The position numbers and the translations under genes were made by a program. From positions 4,030,001 through 4,094,000 of the forward strand of contig NZ_CP011253.3 of assembly GCF_000972785.3 (NCBI RefSeq): a stretch of 64,000 nucleotides of DNA, given 5' to 3'. Positions 36,198 to 44,470 of this stretch are shown here, piece after piece (the first letter of the stretch is position 1; each line of letters opens with the position of its first letter). This stretch comes from Pandoraea oxalativorans. Its GTDB lineage: Bacteria; Pseudomonadota; Gammaproteobacteria; Burkholderiales; Burkholderiaceae. Below the pieces are notes generated by a model. The model ran no database searches. It was not told where the DNA came from and saw only the letters and a list, made by a program, of their open reading frames with translations.

Positions 36198-36626
36198 ATG
36201 TTCAAGCGAATTTTTCCGATTGTGGCGATGGCCACGCTGGCTGCAACGACTTCTCTGACGGCGAGCGCCAGCGATATGAACAACGCCCTCGGCGGTGCGC
36301 TGGGCGGCGTGGCAGGCGCGGCCGTGGGCGGCGCGCTGGGTGGCAGCACCGGTGCGGTGGTGGGCGGCGCGGTCGGCGGTGGTGCTGGCGGCGCAATCAC
36401 CTCTAACCGTCGTGAGCGCACGGGCGCCATCCTCGGCGGTGCGCTGGGTGGTGGCGCGGGCACGGCCGCGGGCAATGCCATGGGCGGACGCTCGGGCGGC
36501 CTGATCGGTGCGGCCGTCGGCGGCGGTGCCGGTGCGGCGCTCGGCGGCAACATGTCCCGCTCCAGCTCGTACGACGATGGTCACTATCGCGGCAAGCGTC
36601 GCGGTCATCACAAGCATCACCATTGA
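36198..36626 (+). CDS. Exported glycine-zipper protein with His-rich tail
   Basis: The 142-residue protein has a signal peptide (cleavage near SASA, ~25), then repeated glycine-zipper motifs (GGALGGVAGAAVGGALGG and similar) forming three hydrophobic hairpins, and a basic, histidine-rich C-terminus (RGKRRGHHKHHH) that could bind metal. Glycine-zipper proteins of this type associate with the envelope; specific functions vary. It stands alone between the LysR gene and HicAB. Confidence 0.8.
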   Translation: MFKRIFPIVAMATLAATTSLTASASDMNNALGGALGGVAGAAVGGALGGSTGAVVGGAVGGGAGGAITSNRRERTGAILGGALGGGAGTAAGNAMGGRSGGLIGAAVGGGAGAALGGNMSRSSSYDDGHYRGKRRGHHKHHH

Positions 36627-36651
36627 TGCTGGCGCTCGGGCGTGTCTGATC

Positions 36652-37071
36652 TCAGACCGCCCGAACCTCAAGGCGCTTTCCTAGTACCGCGAACGCGGAC
36701 TCCACGGCATCGAGTCGCGATGCATATCCGAGCTTCAAAAGGCGATCCACTTGCACCTGATTCACGTGCATGCGTCTCGCTAGCTCGGCCTTGCGCACAT
36801 TCTGGGCGATCATCTCGTTGGCAAGCAGGACTTTGATCGACGCCATGATCGGCAGCGTAATCGTTTCCTGCCCCCGCTTCGGACGCGTCGGCCATGGAAT
36901 CGGTGTCTTCTGCGCGAAGTAGAACTCCAACGCTGCCTCAAGCGCTTCGAGCGCCTGTTCACGCGCGTCCTCTTCGTTCTCACCGACCGTAATCGCTTCA
37001 GGCACGTCAGGGAACGTCACCAACAACGTGCCGTTGGTATCTCGCTTAAGCGTGATGGGATAGGTCAACAT
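36652..37071 (-). CDS. hicB: HicB family antitoxin
   Basis: The 139-residue protein has the HicB N-terminal fold (TYPITLKRDTNGTLLVTFPDVPEA, GENEEDAREQALEAL), which neutralises HicA, and a C-terminal helix-turn-helix (KAELARRMHVNQVQVDRLL) for autoregulation. It follows hicA by 45 nt on the same strand. A dyad operator lies upstream of hicA. Confidence 0.92.
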   Translation of the reverse strand: MLTYPITLKRDTNGTLLVTFPDVPEAITVGENEEDAREQALEALEAALEFYFAQKTPIPWPTRPKRGQETITLPIMASIKVLLANEMIAQNVRKAELARRMHVNQVQVDRLLKLGYASRLDAVESAFAVLGKRLEVRAV

Positions 37072-37116
37072 GGTGCACCTCGAATGTTTGCTTGGCCCTC
37101 AGGGTGTTTGCCGGAC

Positions 37117-37302
37117 TCATTTCAGCCCCAACTGCTTCTTGATAACTTCCACGAGACCCTGCCCCATTTCCTTCGCACCATGATCGGGAAAGACCGTGGA
37201 ACGTCCATTGAGCGTCACACGAAAATGGCTGGAACCGGCTCGATGCTGCTCAAAAGCGGCCCCCTGCCGACGGAGCCACCTTCTGAACTCGCTGTACTTC
37301 AT
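37117..37302 (-). CDS. hicA: HicA family mRNA interferase toxin
   Basis: The 61-residue protein has the double-stranded-RNA-binding-like HicA fold with the catalytic histidine in GSSHFRVTL and the C-terminal helix VEVIKKQLGLK. HicA cleaves mRNA to slow growth. The order hicA-hicB and the close spacing are typical. Complete length; no inactivating change seen. Confidence 0.92.
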   Translation of the reverse strand: MKYSEFRRWLRRQGAAFEQHRAGSSHFRVTLNGRSTVFPDHGAKEMGQGLVEVIKKQLGLK

Positions 37303-37329
37303 AAATCACCCGCAATGGACTTGAATAAT

Positions 37330-37380
37330 ACAACAGATTTGTTGCAATTTTTTTCGTAAAAAAAGCAACACATTTGTTGT
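37330..37380. promoter_or_regulatory. hicAB operator/promoter dyad
   Basis: Two palindromes (CAACAGATTTGTTG and CAACACATTTGTTG) stand as near-perfect inverted arms of a 51-bp dyad, separated by T- and A-runs. It begins 28 bp upstream of the hicA start and is the likely HicB binding region. Confidence 0.7.
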
Positions 37381-37492
37381 AAATCCGTAGAGCGCCGCTC
37401 CTGCGCACCGGGACAGGCTGGTGACATCATCCCGGACCGTCGGCTGCTGGGGGGCGCGATCATCGTTTTATCGGAATGGCCCTACGGAAACG

Positions 37493-37520
37493 AAAAAAGC
37501 CGCAGCGGGTCGCTGCGGCT
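37493..37520 (-). terminator. Rho-independent terminator of the hydroxy-acid dehydrogenase gene
   Basis: A 10-bp stem (AGCCGCAGCG/CGCTGCGGCT) with a 3-nt loop is followed on the minus strand by six T, 29 bp past the stop at 37549. Confidence 0.9.
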
Positions 37521-37548
37521 TATTCCATTGATGCGGGTGTTTGCGGTG

Positions 37549-38736
37549 TTAGCGACCGCCCGGCTCCGGCAAGTATGGGCCGATGCCCGTGGGGTAGCTG
37601 CCCGGGATCAGCATCGACCGGTCCAGACGGTCGACGGTCGTGCGGCCCGTCAGCGCCATCGTCACGTCCATCTCCTTCGCAATTACCTCCAGCGCCCGGC
37701 GCACACCGGCCTCCCCCATCGCGCCCAGACCATACAGGAACGGACGCCCGATCAACGTGCCCTTCGCGCCCAGCGCCATCGCCTTGATCACGTCCTGCCC
37801 CGAACGGATACCCCCGTCGAGCCAGACTTCCGTGTCGCGCCCCACTTCAGCGACGATGTCCGGCAGCGCGCGGATCGACGAGATCGCGCCATCCAGTTGT
37901 CGTCCGCCGTGATTGCTCACCACAATGGCATCCGCCCCGGTGTCGCGTGCTGCGCGCGCATCCTCCGTATCGAGCACGCCCTTGAGCACCAGTTTGCCGC
38001 CCCAGCGCTTCTTGATCCACTCGACGTCGTCCCACGACAGGCGCGGATCGAACTGCGCCGCCGACCATGCGGCCAGCGAGCCGATGTCGTCCACTCCCTT
38101 GGCGTGCCCGACGATATTGCCGAACGTCCGACGCCGCGTGCCCAGCATGCCCCTGCACCAGCGCGGCTTGGTCATCATGTTGGCGATGTTCGGCAGCGTG
38201 AGTTTCGGCGGTGCCGACAGCCCGTTCTTGATGTCCTTGTGACGCTGACCGCTGATCTGCAGATCCATCGTCACCATCAGCGCCGAACATCCGGCCGCTT
38301 TCGCCCGGTCGATCAGACGCTCGATGAAGTCGCGATCGCGCATGACATACAGCTGAAACCAGAACGGCGCTTTCGTGTGCGCTGCCACGTCCTCGATGGA
38401 GCAGATCGACACGGTCGATAGCGTGAACGGCACCCCGAAGGCTTCCGCCGCCCGCGCGGCAAGAATCTCCCCGTCCGCATGCTGCATGCCGGTCATGCCC
38501 GTAGGCGCGAGCGCAACCGGCATGGCCACCGGCTGGCCGAGCATCGTCGTGCGCGTGCTGCGATGCTCGATGTTGACCGCCACCCGCTGACGGAAACCGA
38601 TGCCACCGAAATCGTCGGTGTTGGCCCGATACGTGGACTCGGTCCACGAGCCGGAATCGACATACTCGTAAAACATGCGCGGTACGCGCCGTTGCGCGAG
38701 AACCCGCAAGTCCTCGATGGTGGTGATCACTGCCAT
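37549..38736 (-). CDS. FMN-dependent alpha-hydroxy-acid dehydrogenase (LldD-like)
   Basis: The 395-residue protein matches the family throughout: FYEYVDSGS near the N-terminus, PVALAPTG, QLYVMRDR and the active-site SNHGGRQLD at 274-282 with catalytic H276, then DGGIRSGQDV and the FMN-phosphate loop GAKGTLIGRPFLYG. It oxidises L-lactate or a related 2-hydroxy acid (for example mandelate) to the 2-oxo acid, passing electrons to quinone or oxygen. Length fits LldD. The upstream Lrp-type gene (65-nt gap, same strand) may regulate it or share its transcript. Confidence 0.88.
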   Translation of the reverse strand: MAVITTIEDLRVLAQRRVPRMFYEYVDSGSWTESTYRANTDDFGGIGFRQRVAVNIEHRSTRTTMLGQPVAMPVALAPTGMTGMQHADGEILAARAAEAFGVPFTLSTVSICSIEDVAAHTKAPFWFQLYVMRDRDFIERLIDRAKAAGCSALMVTMDLQISGQRHKDIKNGLSAPPKLTLPNIANMMTKPRWCRGMLGTRRRTFGNIVGHAKGVDDIGSLAAWSAAQFDPRLSWDDVEWIKKRWGGKLVLKGVLDTEDARAARDTGADAIVVSNHGGRQLDGAISSIRALPDIVAEVGRDTEVWLDGGIRSGQDVIKAMALGAKGTLIGRPFLYGLGAMGEAGVRRALEVIAKEMDVTMALTGRTTVDRLDRSMLIPGSYPTGIGPYLPEPGGR

Positions 38737-38801
38737 GCTGCGTCTCTTCTTTTAAGAATTCTCTCTCGTACTTCGAGAATAGTTAATATGTTCTAGATTC
38801 T

Positions 38802-39275
38802 TTATTTCTGCTTCACGAGGTCGACAAGCGACTGCGTGTTCTTGATTGTCTTTAAGACGATGTTCGATTGAATCGACATAACGGCCGGCGCGCGGTACAG
38901 CTCATTGACGATAAAGTCGGAGTAATGCGCGAGGTTGCGCGCTCTTACCGTCAAGATGTAATTTGCCGATCCGGTGACGATGCGAGCGGTGACCACTTCG
39001 GGCCAGTTCTGCACAGCCGCCAGAAACTTTTCGTGCCACTGATCGACGTCCGGACGCAGCGTGATTTGCACTAGCGCTTCGAACTCCAGCCCGATATGCT
39101 GTGCGTCCACGATGCAGCGGTATCCGGAAATCACTCCCCGATCCTCCAGCAATTTCACCCGGCGCAGGCATGCCGACGGCGACAGACCGACAGCGTCCGC
39201 CAGTTCCTGGTTGGAGATGCGGCCATTGAGTTCGAGATGGCGGAGGATGCGCAGATCGGCAAGGTCGAGGTTCAT
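38802..39275 (-). CDS. Lrp/AsnC family transcriptional regulator
   Basis: The 157-residue protein has an N-terminal HTH (ISNQELADAVGLSPSACLRRVKLLE, ~20-44) and a C-terminal RAM ligand domain (YRCIVDAQHIGLEFEALVQITL, GSANYILTVRARN). Such regulators sense amino acids. It lies between a divergent porin and a hydroxy-acid dehydrogenase and could control either. Confidence 0.92.
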   Translation of the reverse strand: MNLDLADLRILRHLELNGRISNQELADAVGLSPSACLRRVKLLEDRGVISGYRCIVDAQHIGLEFEALVQITLRPDVDQWHEKFLAAVQNWPEVVTARIVTGSANYILTVRARNLAHYSDFIVNELYRAPAVMSIQSNIVLKTIKNTQSLVDLVKQK

Positions 39276-39544
39276 CGGCAGAATCCATCAAGTTTCCCGA
39301 GATTCTGGCAGATCCTTCGATTTACCGCCAGTTGCTTGATAGAAATAGCAAGCAAATTCAATTTTTGCGTTGATATGATAGCCCTCGCCCCCGCGCCGGG
39401 AAGGGTGAGACATTTCCGTCGGGTGCTTTCAGATATTGCAGTCGTCGTGCCGAGAAGAATCCGCTGCTTCCTATATCGGAAGGAACGGCGGATCGTTTTT
39501 AAAGAGCATTCATAAAACGTCTACAAGGCGTCACCAGGAGACCC

Positions 39545-40639
39545 ATGAAGTCTGCAATTCCGGCCAGTCTGGCCATTCTCTCGGCCGCTTGCGGCCTCGC
39601 CTTCAGCACCACTGCCGCCGCACAAAGCTCGGGCAACGTCACCTTGTACGGGATCGTCGACCAGAGCGTGCGCTATCAGACCAACGCGAACGCCAATAAC
39701 GACGCGCTGTGGCAAGTCGCCAACGGTGCCGTGACCAACAGCCGCTTCGGCTTCAAGGGCACGGAAGACCTCGGCGGCGGCATGAAGGCCATCTTCCAGT
39801 TGGAGTCGGGTATCAACCCGCAAAACGGCACGCTCGCCAACGGTCCGCGTCTGTTCGACCGCTATGCGTTCGTCGGCCTGCAGAACCAGTACGGCACGAT
39901 CAAGATCGGGCGTCAGGCCACCGAGGCGTTCAACGTCTACGGCGACTTCGATCCGCTCACCATCGGCAACTACGCGAACAACTCGTGGATGTACAACATC
40001 ACGCGCGGTCGTGTGGACAACGCCGTGAGTTACGCCGGCACGTTCGGCGGTCTGTCGGTCGGCGCGACCTACGGCTTCGGCAACACTGCGGGCACGATGG
40101 CCGCCAGCAACTACTGGGGTGCTCGCGCCGCCTATGCGATGGGTCCGTTCAAGATCGCCGGTGTGTATCAGCAAGCGCGCGACGCCGCCAAGCGTGTGCA
40201 GCAGATGTGGGGCCTCGGCGGTATTTACAGCGTCTCCATCGCCAAGGTCTTCGTGGGCTACATTGGCGGACGCGATCGCAGCGGCTGGCTCGACGGCACA
40301 CTCAACGATCCGGCGCACACGGTCACGACGGGCAACCTGAACGACAACCCGCGCAAGGACACGACGTTCTACCTCGGCACGACCATCCAGGCCATGCCGA
40401 ACCTCGCGATCACGGGCGCCGCATACTTCAACGACATCAAGAACATCAACGCGCAGGCGGGCGATGCCGGTTCGGGTCGTCGCTATACGTACGTGCTGCT
40501 CGCCGAGTACGCGCTGTCCAAGCGCACGCAACTCTACGGCACCGTCGATTACAACAAGGTCAGCGGCGCAGCACGCGTCGAACTGCCGGGTAACTCGACG
40601 CAAGTCGGTGTAGGCACGGGTATCCGCCACATCTTCTAA
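39545..40639 (+). CDS. Gram-negative porin (Burkholderiales OmpC-like)
   Basis: The 364-residue outer-membrane protein has a signal peptide ending TTAAA (residue ~24), then the typical GNVTLYGIVDQSVRY first strand, SRFGFKGTEDLGGGMKAIFQLE, and a C-terminal strand ending in terminal Phe (GTGIRHIF). It forms a trimeric 16-stranded channel for small solutes. CAGGAG precedes the ATG. A GC-rich inverted repeat after the stop (GGCGCGAGC/GCTCGCGCC, 40647-40682) may terminate it, though it lacks a T-run. Confidence 0.92.
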   Translation: MKSAIPASLAILSAACGLAFSTTAAAQSSGNVTLYGIVDQSVRYQTNANANNDALWQVANGAVTNSRFGFKGTEDLGGGMKAIFQLESGINPQNGTLANGPRLFDRYAFVGLQNQYGTIKIGRQATEAFNVYGDFDPLTIGNYANNSWMYNITRGRVDNAVSYAGTFGGLSVGATYGFGNTAGTMAASNYWGARAAYAMGPFKIAGVYQQARDAAKRVQQMWGLGGIYSVSIAKVFVGYIGGRDRSGWLDGTLNDPAHTVTTGNLNDNPRKDTTFYLGTTIQAMPNLAITGAAYFNDIKNINAQAGDAGSGRRYTYVLLAEYALSKRTQLYGTVDYNKVSGAARVELPGNSTQVGVGTGIRHIF

Positions 40640-40727
40640 GTGGCAGGCGCGAGCGTCGTTCTGTTTTGATGGGCTCGCGCCCTCCGCCCCCCCTCCCCGC
40701 AGCACGCTTCAACTTCTGTAGTGAAAG

Positions 40728-42215
40728 GTGTGTCATGACGCGTACTCCCCAGCCCCTTCGTCTTCAACGTCGCCTTCGTCATCTTCGTCCGGCAAGCGCG
40801 ACTTCTCGCATATCACTCGTCGCGAACAAGGCTTGCGACGCTCCCTTACCGCCAGCCAGATGGCCATGATCGCCATTGGCGGCGCCATCGGCACCGGACT
40901 CTTTCTCGGCAGCGGTTTTGCCATCGGCTTCGCCGGGCCGAGCGTGCTGATCTCCTATGCCATCGGGGCGCTCATCGCGCTCATGCTCATGGGATGCCTT
41001 GCCGAGATGACCGTCGCGCATCCGACGTCGGGCTCGTTCGGCGCGTACGCGGAGCATTACATCGGGCCGTGGGCGGGCTTTCTCGTGCGTTATGCCTACT
41101 GGTCGTGCATTGTGCTGGCCGTGGGCACCGAGGTCAGCGCCATCGCCGTCTACATGAAGTACTGGTTCCCGCAGGTGCCTGGCTGGTACTGGGTCGCCGG
41201 TTTCTCCGCCGCGCTCGTGCTCGTGAACGCCATGTCGGTGAATCTGTTCGGCGCGATCGAATACGGCTTCTCGCTCATCAAGATCACGGCCATCGTCGCC
41301 TTCATTCTGATCGGCGCTTACGTGGTGTTCGTTGCACCGGGCTCCGTAGCCGACGGCGCGCATTCGCCAGCCGGGTTCGCGAACTACACCGCGCACGGCG
41401 GCTTCTTCCCGAAGGGGCTCTGGGGCATGTGGGTAGCCGTCATCATTTCGATCTTCAGCTACCTGTCCATCGAGATGATCGCCGTGGCCGCCGGTGAAGC
41501 CGAGCACCCCGAGCGCGCCGTCACGCGCGCCTTCCGCTCGACGGTCGTGCGCCTCGTGCTGTTCTATCTGCTCACGCTCGCGCTGATGCTCGCCATCGTG
41601 CCGTGGACCGCCGCCGGGCAGGACGAAAGCCCCTTCGTGAAGGTCATGCAGGCCATCAACATTCCGGGCGCAGCAGGCGTGATCAACTTCGTGGTGCTGA
41701 TCGCAGCGCTCTCGTCGATGAACAGCCAGCTCTACATCACGACCCGCATGATGTTCTCGCTCTCGCGCGCGGGTTACGCCCCCGCCCGCTTCGGCGAAGT
41801 GAACAAGCGCGGCGTGCCGCTGGCCGCCCTGCTGCTCTCGACGGTCGGCATTGCGCTCGCGACGCTCGTGAACTTCCTGTACCCCGAGTCGTCGTTCACG
41901 TTCATGATGGCGATCTCGATGTTCGGGGCAATGCTCACGTGGATGATGATCTTCGTCACGCACTTCTTCTTCCGTCGCGCATGGCGACGCGAGCGCCACC
42001 CGCCGCTGGCGTTTCGCATGTGGGGCTTTCCGTGGCTCACGCTGCTGGGGGCCGCACTCATGGCCGCCATCATGCTCACGACGCTCCTGACCGGCGTGTT
42101 CCGCATGACGATGATCTTCGGGGTGCCTTTCGTGGCCGCCGTACTGCTGATCTACTTCCTGTGGTATCGCAAGCGCGACGGGGCGCCGCAGGCGCGCACG
42201 GCGACGCAATCGTAG
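40728..42215 (+). CDS. Amino-acid permease (APC family); start uncertain
   Basis: The ~495-residue transporter has 12 membrane segments and the APC signature: IAIGGAIGTGLFLGSG in helix 1 and EMTVAHPTSGSFGAYA. It resembles GABA/aromatic-type permeases importing amino acids with protons. The usual N-terminal cytoplasmic box RREQGLRRSLTASQM is in frame only from the GTG at 40728. The ATG with a well-placed AAAGG (40735) is in another frame that stops after 44 codons. So either GTG is used with a poorly spaced ribosome site, or a small indel lies in the Ser/Pro-rich N-terminal stretch. The first in-frame ATG (40861) would cut into helix 1. Confidence 0.85.
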   Translation: MCHDAYSPAPSSSTSPSSSSSGKRDFSHITRREQGLRRSLTASQMAMIAIGGAIGTGLFLGSGFAIGFAGPSVLISYAIGALIALMLMGCLAEMTVAHPTSGSFGAYAEHYIGPWAGFLVRYAYWSCIVLAVGTEVSAIAVYMKYWFPQVPGWYWVAGFSAALVLVNAMSVNLFGAIEYGFSLIKITAIVAFILIGAYVVFVAPGSVADGAHSPAGFANYTAHGGFFPKGLWGMWVAVIISIFSYLSIEMIAVAAGEAEHPERAVTRAFRSTVVRLVLFYLLTLALMLAIVPWTAAGQDESPFVKVMQAINIPGAAGVINFVVLIAALSSMNSQLYITTRMMFSLSRAGYAPARFGEVNKRGVPLAALLLSTVGIALATLVNFLYPESSFTFMMAISMFGAMLTWMMIFVTHFFFRRAWRRERHPPLAFRMWGFPWLTLLGAALMAAIMLTTLLTGVFRMTMIFGVPFVAAVLLIYFLWYRKRDGAPQARTATQS

Positions 42216-42240
42216 GCGTTCGCCGCACGCGGAGATAAAA

Positions 42241-42275
42241 AGAGACGGGGCATCCATGGATGCCCCGTCTCTTTT
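42241..42275. terminator. Bidirectional terminator between permease and TetR genes
   Basis: A 15-bp perfect stem (AGAGACGGGGCATCC with its inverse) with a 2-nt loop is flanked by A-run and T-run, so it can end both the rightward permease and the leftward TetR transcript. Confidence 0.9.
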
Positions 42276-42325
42276 CAACTCACACACCGCTTCACGCATC
42301 GGCGCGTGTGGCGTCGCTCAGACCC

Positions 42326-43087
42326 TCACGACTTCGCGGCCGCCTTGCGCTGGCGTACCGTGCGCTCCAGCAGGTAACGCGTCTGCTCCAGCACGGCTTC
42401 GCGCACCATCCGGTTGCGCTCCGGGTTCGGCTCCGTGCCCCATCCCATCGAACTGTCGACGGAACGGCGCATCACGCGAAACGCCATCCCGAGCGTGCTG
42501 ATGCACACGGCGCGCACTCGCATGGCTTCGTCGTCGGGTGCTACGCCCGCCAGGCGCGTCACGATGCCCGCGCCTACCGACGCCAGACGGCTCGAAAAGC
42601 GGTCGTGAAACACCTTGAATCCCGCTTCCGGCCCGAGACCCGCCTGCTCGCGCGCCATGAACATGTTCCAGCCCTCGATTTCCGGCACTTCTTCCATGAA
42701 GCCCGCCTTGCGATTCTGTAGCTCACAGAAGGCGTCGATGAGCTGCTTGTCTGTAGCGTCGGGATCGGCCATCACCCGCTCGGCCGACTCGATTGCCTCG
42801 CCCATCTGCCCGAGCACCAGCCCCAGGATGTACTCGACGCAAGCCTTGTACACCCCTTCCTTGTTGTCGAAGTAGTACTGAAGCGCGGGCGCATTCACGC
42901 CCGCCTCGTTCGCGATGTCGCGCGTGGACGCCCCGGCAAAACCGAACTCGCCGAAACACTTGATCGCCGCGAGGATAATGCGCGCACGCGTTTCCTCGCC
43001 GCGCTGATAGCCGGTATCGACCGCATGCCGCGGGCGCGTGGCTGTGCTCTGCATGCGCACGCGCCCGGCACGTGATGTCCCTGTCAT
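42326..43087 (-). CDS. TetR family regulator of the adjacent efflux operon
   Basis: The 253-residue protein has the TetR HTH (TRARIILAAIKCFGEFGFAGASTRDIANEAGVNAPALQYYF, ~32-73) and a CerR/DUF1956-like C-terminal domain. AAGGAGA precedes the ATG. It is divergent from the HlyD/MFS/outer-membrane-factor operon, which it probably represses through the A+T-rich 102-bp gap; that gap contains a strong sigma-70-like promoter and a 13-bp direct repeat. A basic Arg-rich N-terminal tail (~30 residues) is longer than usual. Confidence 0.9.
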   Translation of the reverse strand: MTGTSRAGRVRMQSTATRPRHAVDTGYQRGEETRARIILAAIKCFGEFGFAGASTRDIANEAGVNAPALQYYFDNKEGVYKACVEYILGLVLGQMGEAIESAERVMADPDATDKQLIDAFCELQNRKAGFMEEVPEIEGWNMFMAREQAGLGPEAGFKVFHDRFSSRLASVGAGIVTRLAGVAPDDEAMRVRAVCISTLGMAFRVMRRSVDSSMGWGTEPNPERNRMVREAVLEQTRYLLERTVRQRKAAAKS

Positions 43088-43129
43088 GACTCTCCTTGCT
43101 TCCCAAAACTTTCGTCAAAAATATAACAC

Positions 43130-43176
43130 TTGACATAAATCGATCAACTGGAATAATTCTGCCAATTGGAATAATT
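43130..43176 (+). promoter_or_regulatory. Sigma-70 promoter and direct repeat before the efflux operon
   Basis: TTGACA at 43130-43135 and AATAAT at 43152-43157 (16-bp spacing) form a near-consensus promoter. The direct repeat AAYTGGAATAATT at 43146-43158 and 43164-43176 (18-bp period) overlaps the -10 region and may be the TetR-type operator. Confidence 0.6.
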
Positions 43177-43189
43177 TGGTGAATTTCCC

Positions 43190-44470
43190 ATGAATACCGC
43201 AACACAGGCCAAACCGTCGGAACCGGTGCACACGATGGAGCGTCCCGCAGATGCCCCCGCCGCCAAGGCGGTGGACAGCGCAGGAAAGCCCGGCCAGACG
43301 AAGACCCCGCCCCATCCACGTCGTAAGAAACTGCTGCTGGGCGCGCTTGCGCTGGGGGTCGTTGCGGGTCTGGGCTGGGGCGTGCACTGGTGGCTGGTGG
43401 GGCGCTTCATCGAATCTACCGACGACGCCTATCTGCAGGCCGACAGCATGACCGTCGCGCCGAAGGTCGGCGGCTACGTCACCGAAGTGTTGGTGCGCGA
43501 CAACGAAACGGTGACGGTCGGACAACCGCTGGTACGGTTGGATGGGCGTCAGTATCAGGCCGCTTACGACGAAGCGACGGCGACCGTCGTGGCGCGTGAG
43601 GCGGACGTCGCCCGCGCGCAGGCCGAGCTTTCGCAACACGCTGCGACCATTGCGCAAGCCCGCGCCGAACTCGATAGTGCAAAGGCGAACGCCGCATACT
43701 CAGCCGGTCAGGTCAAGCGTTACGCCCCGCTCGTGGCGACCGGTGCGGAGACAGACGAACGTCTGGCCGAACTGCGCAACACCAGCACCCGCGCCGACGC
43801 CTCGCTCAAGAGCAACGAAGCCAGCCTTCAGTCGACCGAGCGTCAAACCGATACGCTGAGCGCTGCGCTGGCGCAGGCCAAGGCTCAACTGGCCGTCGCG
43901 CAGGCCAGCGCGCGCAAGGCCGAACTCGATCTCGCCGATACCGTGGTCAAGAGCACACTGGCCGGACGCGTCGGCGACCGTGCCGTGCGCGTGGGCCAGT
44001 TCGCGCAGCCCGGCACCCGTCTGTTGACGGTGGTCCCGGTGCAGAACGTCTATCTGACGGCGAACTTCAAGGAAACGCAGGTCGGTCATATGCGCCCCGG
44101 CCAGCCCGTGACGATTCACGTCGACGCGCTGCCCGGCGAGCCGATCCACGGCGTGGTCGACTCCGTCTCCCCGGGCACCGGCTCGCAGTTCGCGCTGCTG
44201 CCCGCGCAGAACGCGACGGGTAACTTCACGAAGATCGTGCAGCGCGTGCCGGTAGGCATCCGCCTCGACGCGCCGGAATCGTTGCGCGCCGTGCTGCTGC
44301 CGGGGTTGTCCGTGACGGCAGATGTCGACACACACGCCACGACCCAAAAGACTGCGGCCACCCCGACCAAGGTGTCGCTCAGCGCGCCGCTCGGTTCGGG
44401 CGTCGGCCCCGCGACGGGCCTGCCGTCGAACGCCAGTACGGCACCGGCCAACGGGGTCCAACGTGGCTGA
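43190..44470 (+). CDS. HlyD/EmrA-type membrane fusion protein
   Basis: The 426-residue periplasmic adaptor has a cytoplasmic N-terminus of ~43 residues, one membrane anchor (~45-68), the biotinyl-lipoyl half-motifs (APKVGGYVTEVLVRDNETVTVGQPLVRLD), a long coiled-coil hairpin rich in Ala/Gln, and a C-terminal barrel (GRVGDRAVRVGQFAQPGTRLLTVVP). It links the inner-membrane pump to the outer-membrane factor. It overlaps the start of the next gene by 8 nt. Confidence 0.9.
   Translation: MNTATQAKPSEPVHTMERPADAPAAKAVDSAGKPGQTKTPPHPRRKKLLLGALALGVVAGLGWGVHWWLVGRFIESTDDAYLQADSMTVAPKVGGYVTEVLVRDNETVTVGQPLVRLDGRQYQAAYDEATATVVAREADVARAQAELSQHAATIAQARAELDSAKANAAYSAGQVKRYAPLVATGAETDERLAELRNTSTRADASLKSNEASLQSTERQTDTLSAALAQAKAQLAVAQASARKAELDLADTVVKSTLAGRVGDRAVRVGQFAQPGTRLLTVVPVQNVYLTANFKETQVGHMRPGQPVTIHVDALPGEPIHGVVDSVSPGTGSQFALLPAQNATGNFTKIVQRVPVGIRLDAPESLRAVLLPGLSVTADVDTHATTQKTAATPTKVSLSAPLGSGVGPATGLPSNASTAPANGVQRG

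Noticed and set aside
36652..37380. HicAB as part of a larger defence island
   Set aside because: Flanking genes are a glycine-zipper protein and a hydroxy-acid dehydrogenase; no other defence genes are present.
40779..42299. Minus-strand open frame of 506 codons
   Set aside because: Antisense of the amino-acid permease, with Arg/Glu/His-rich composition.
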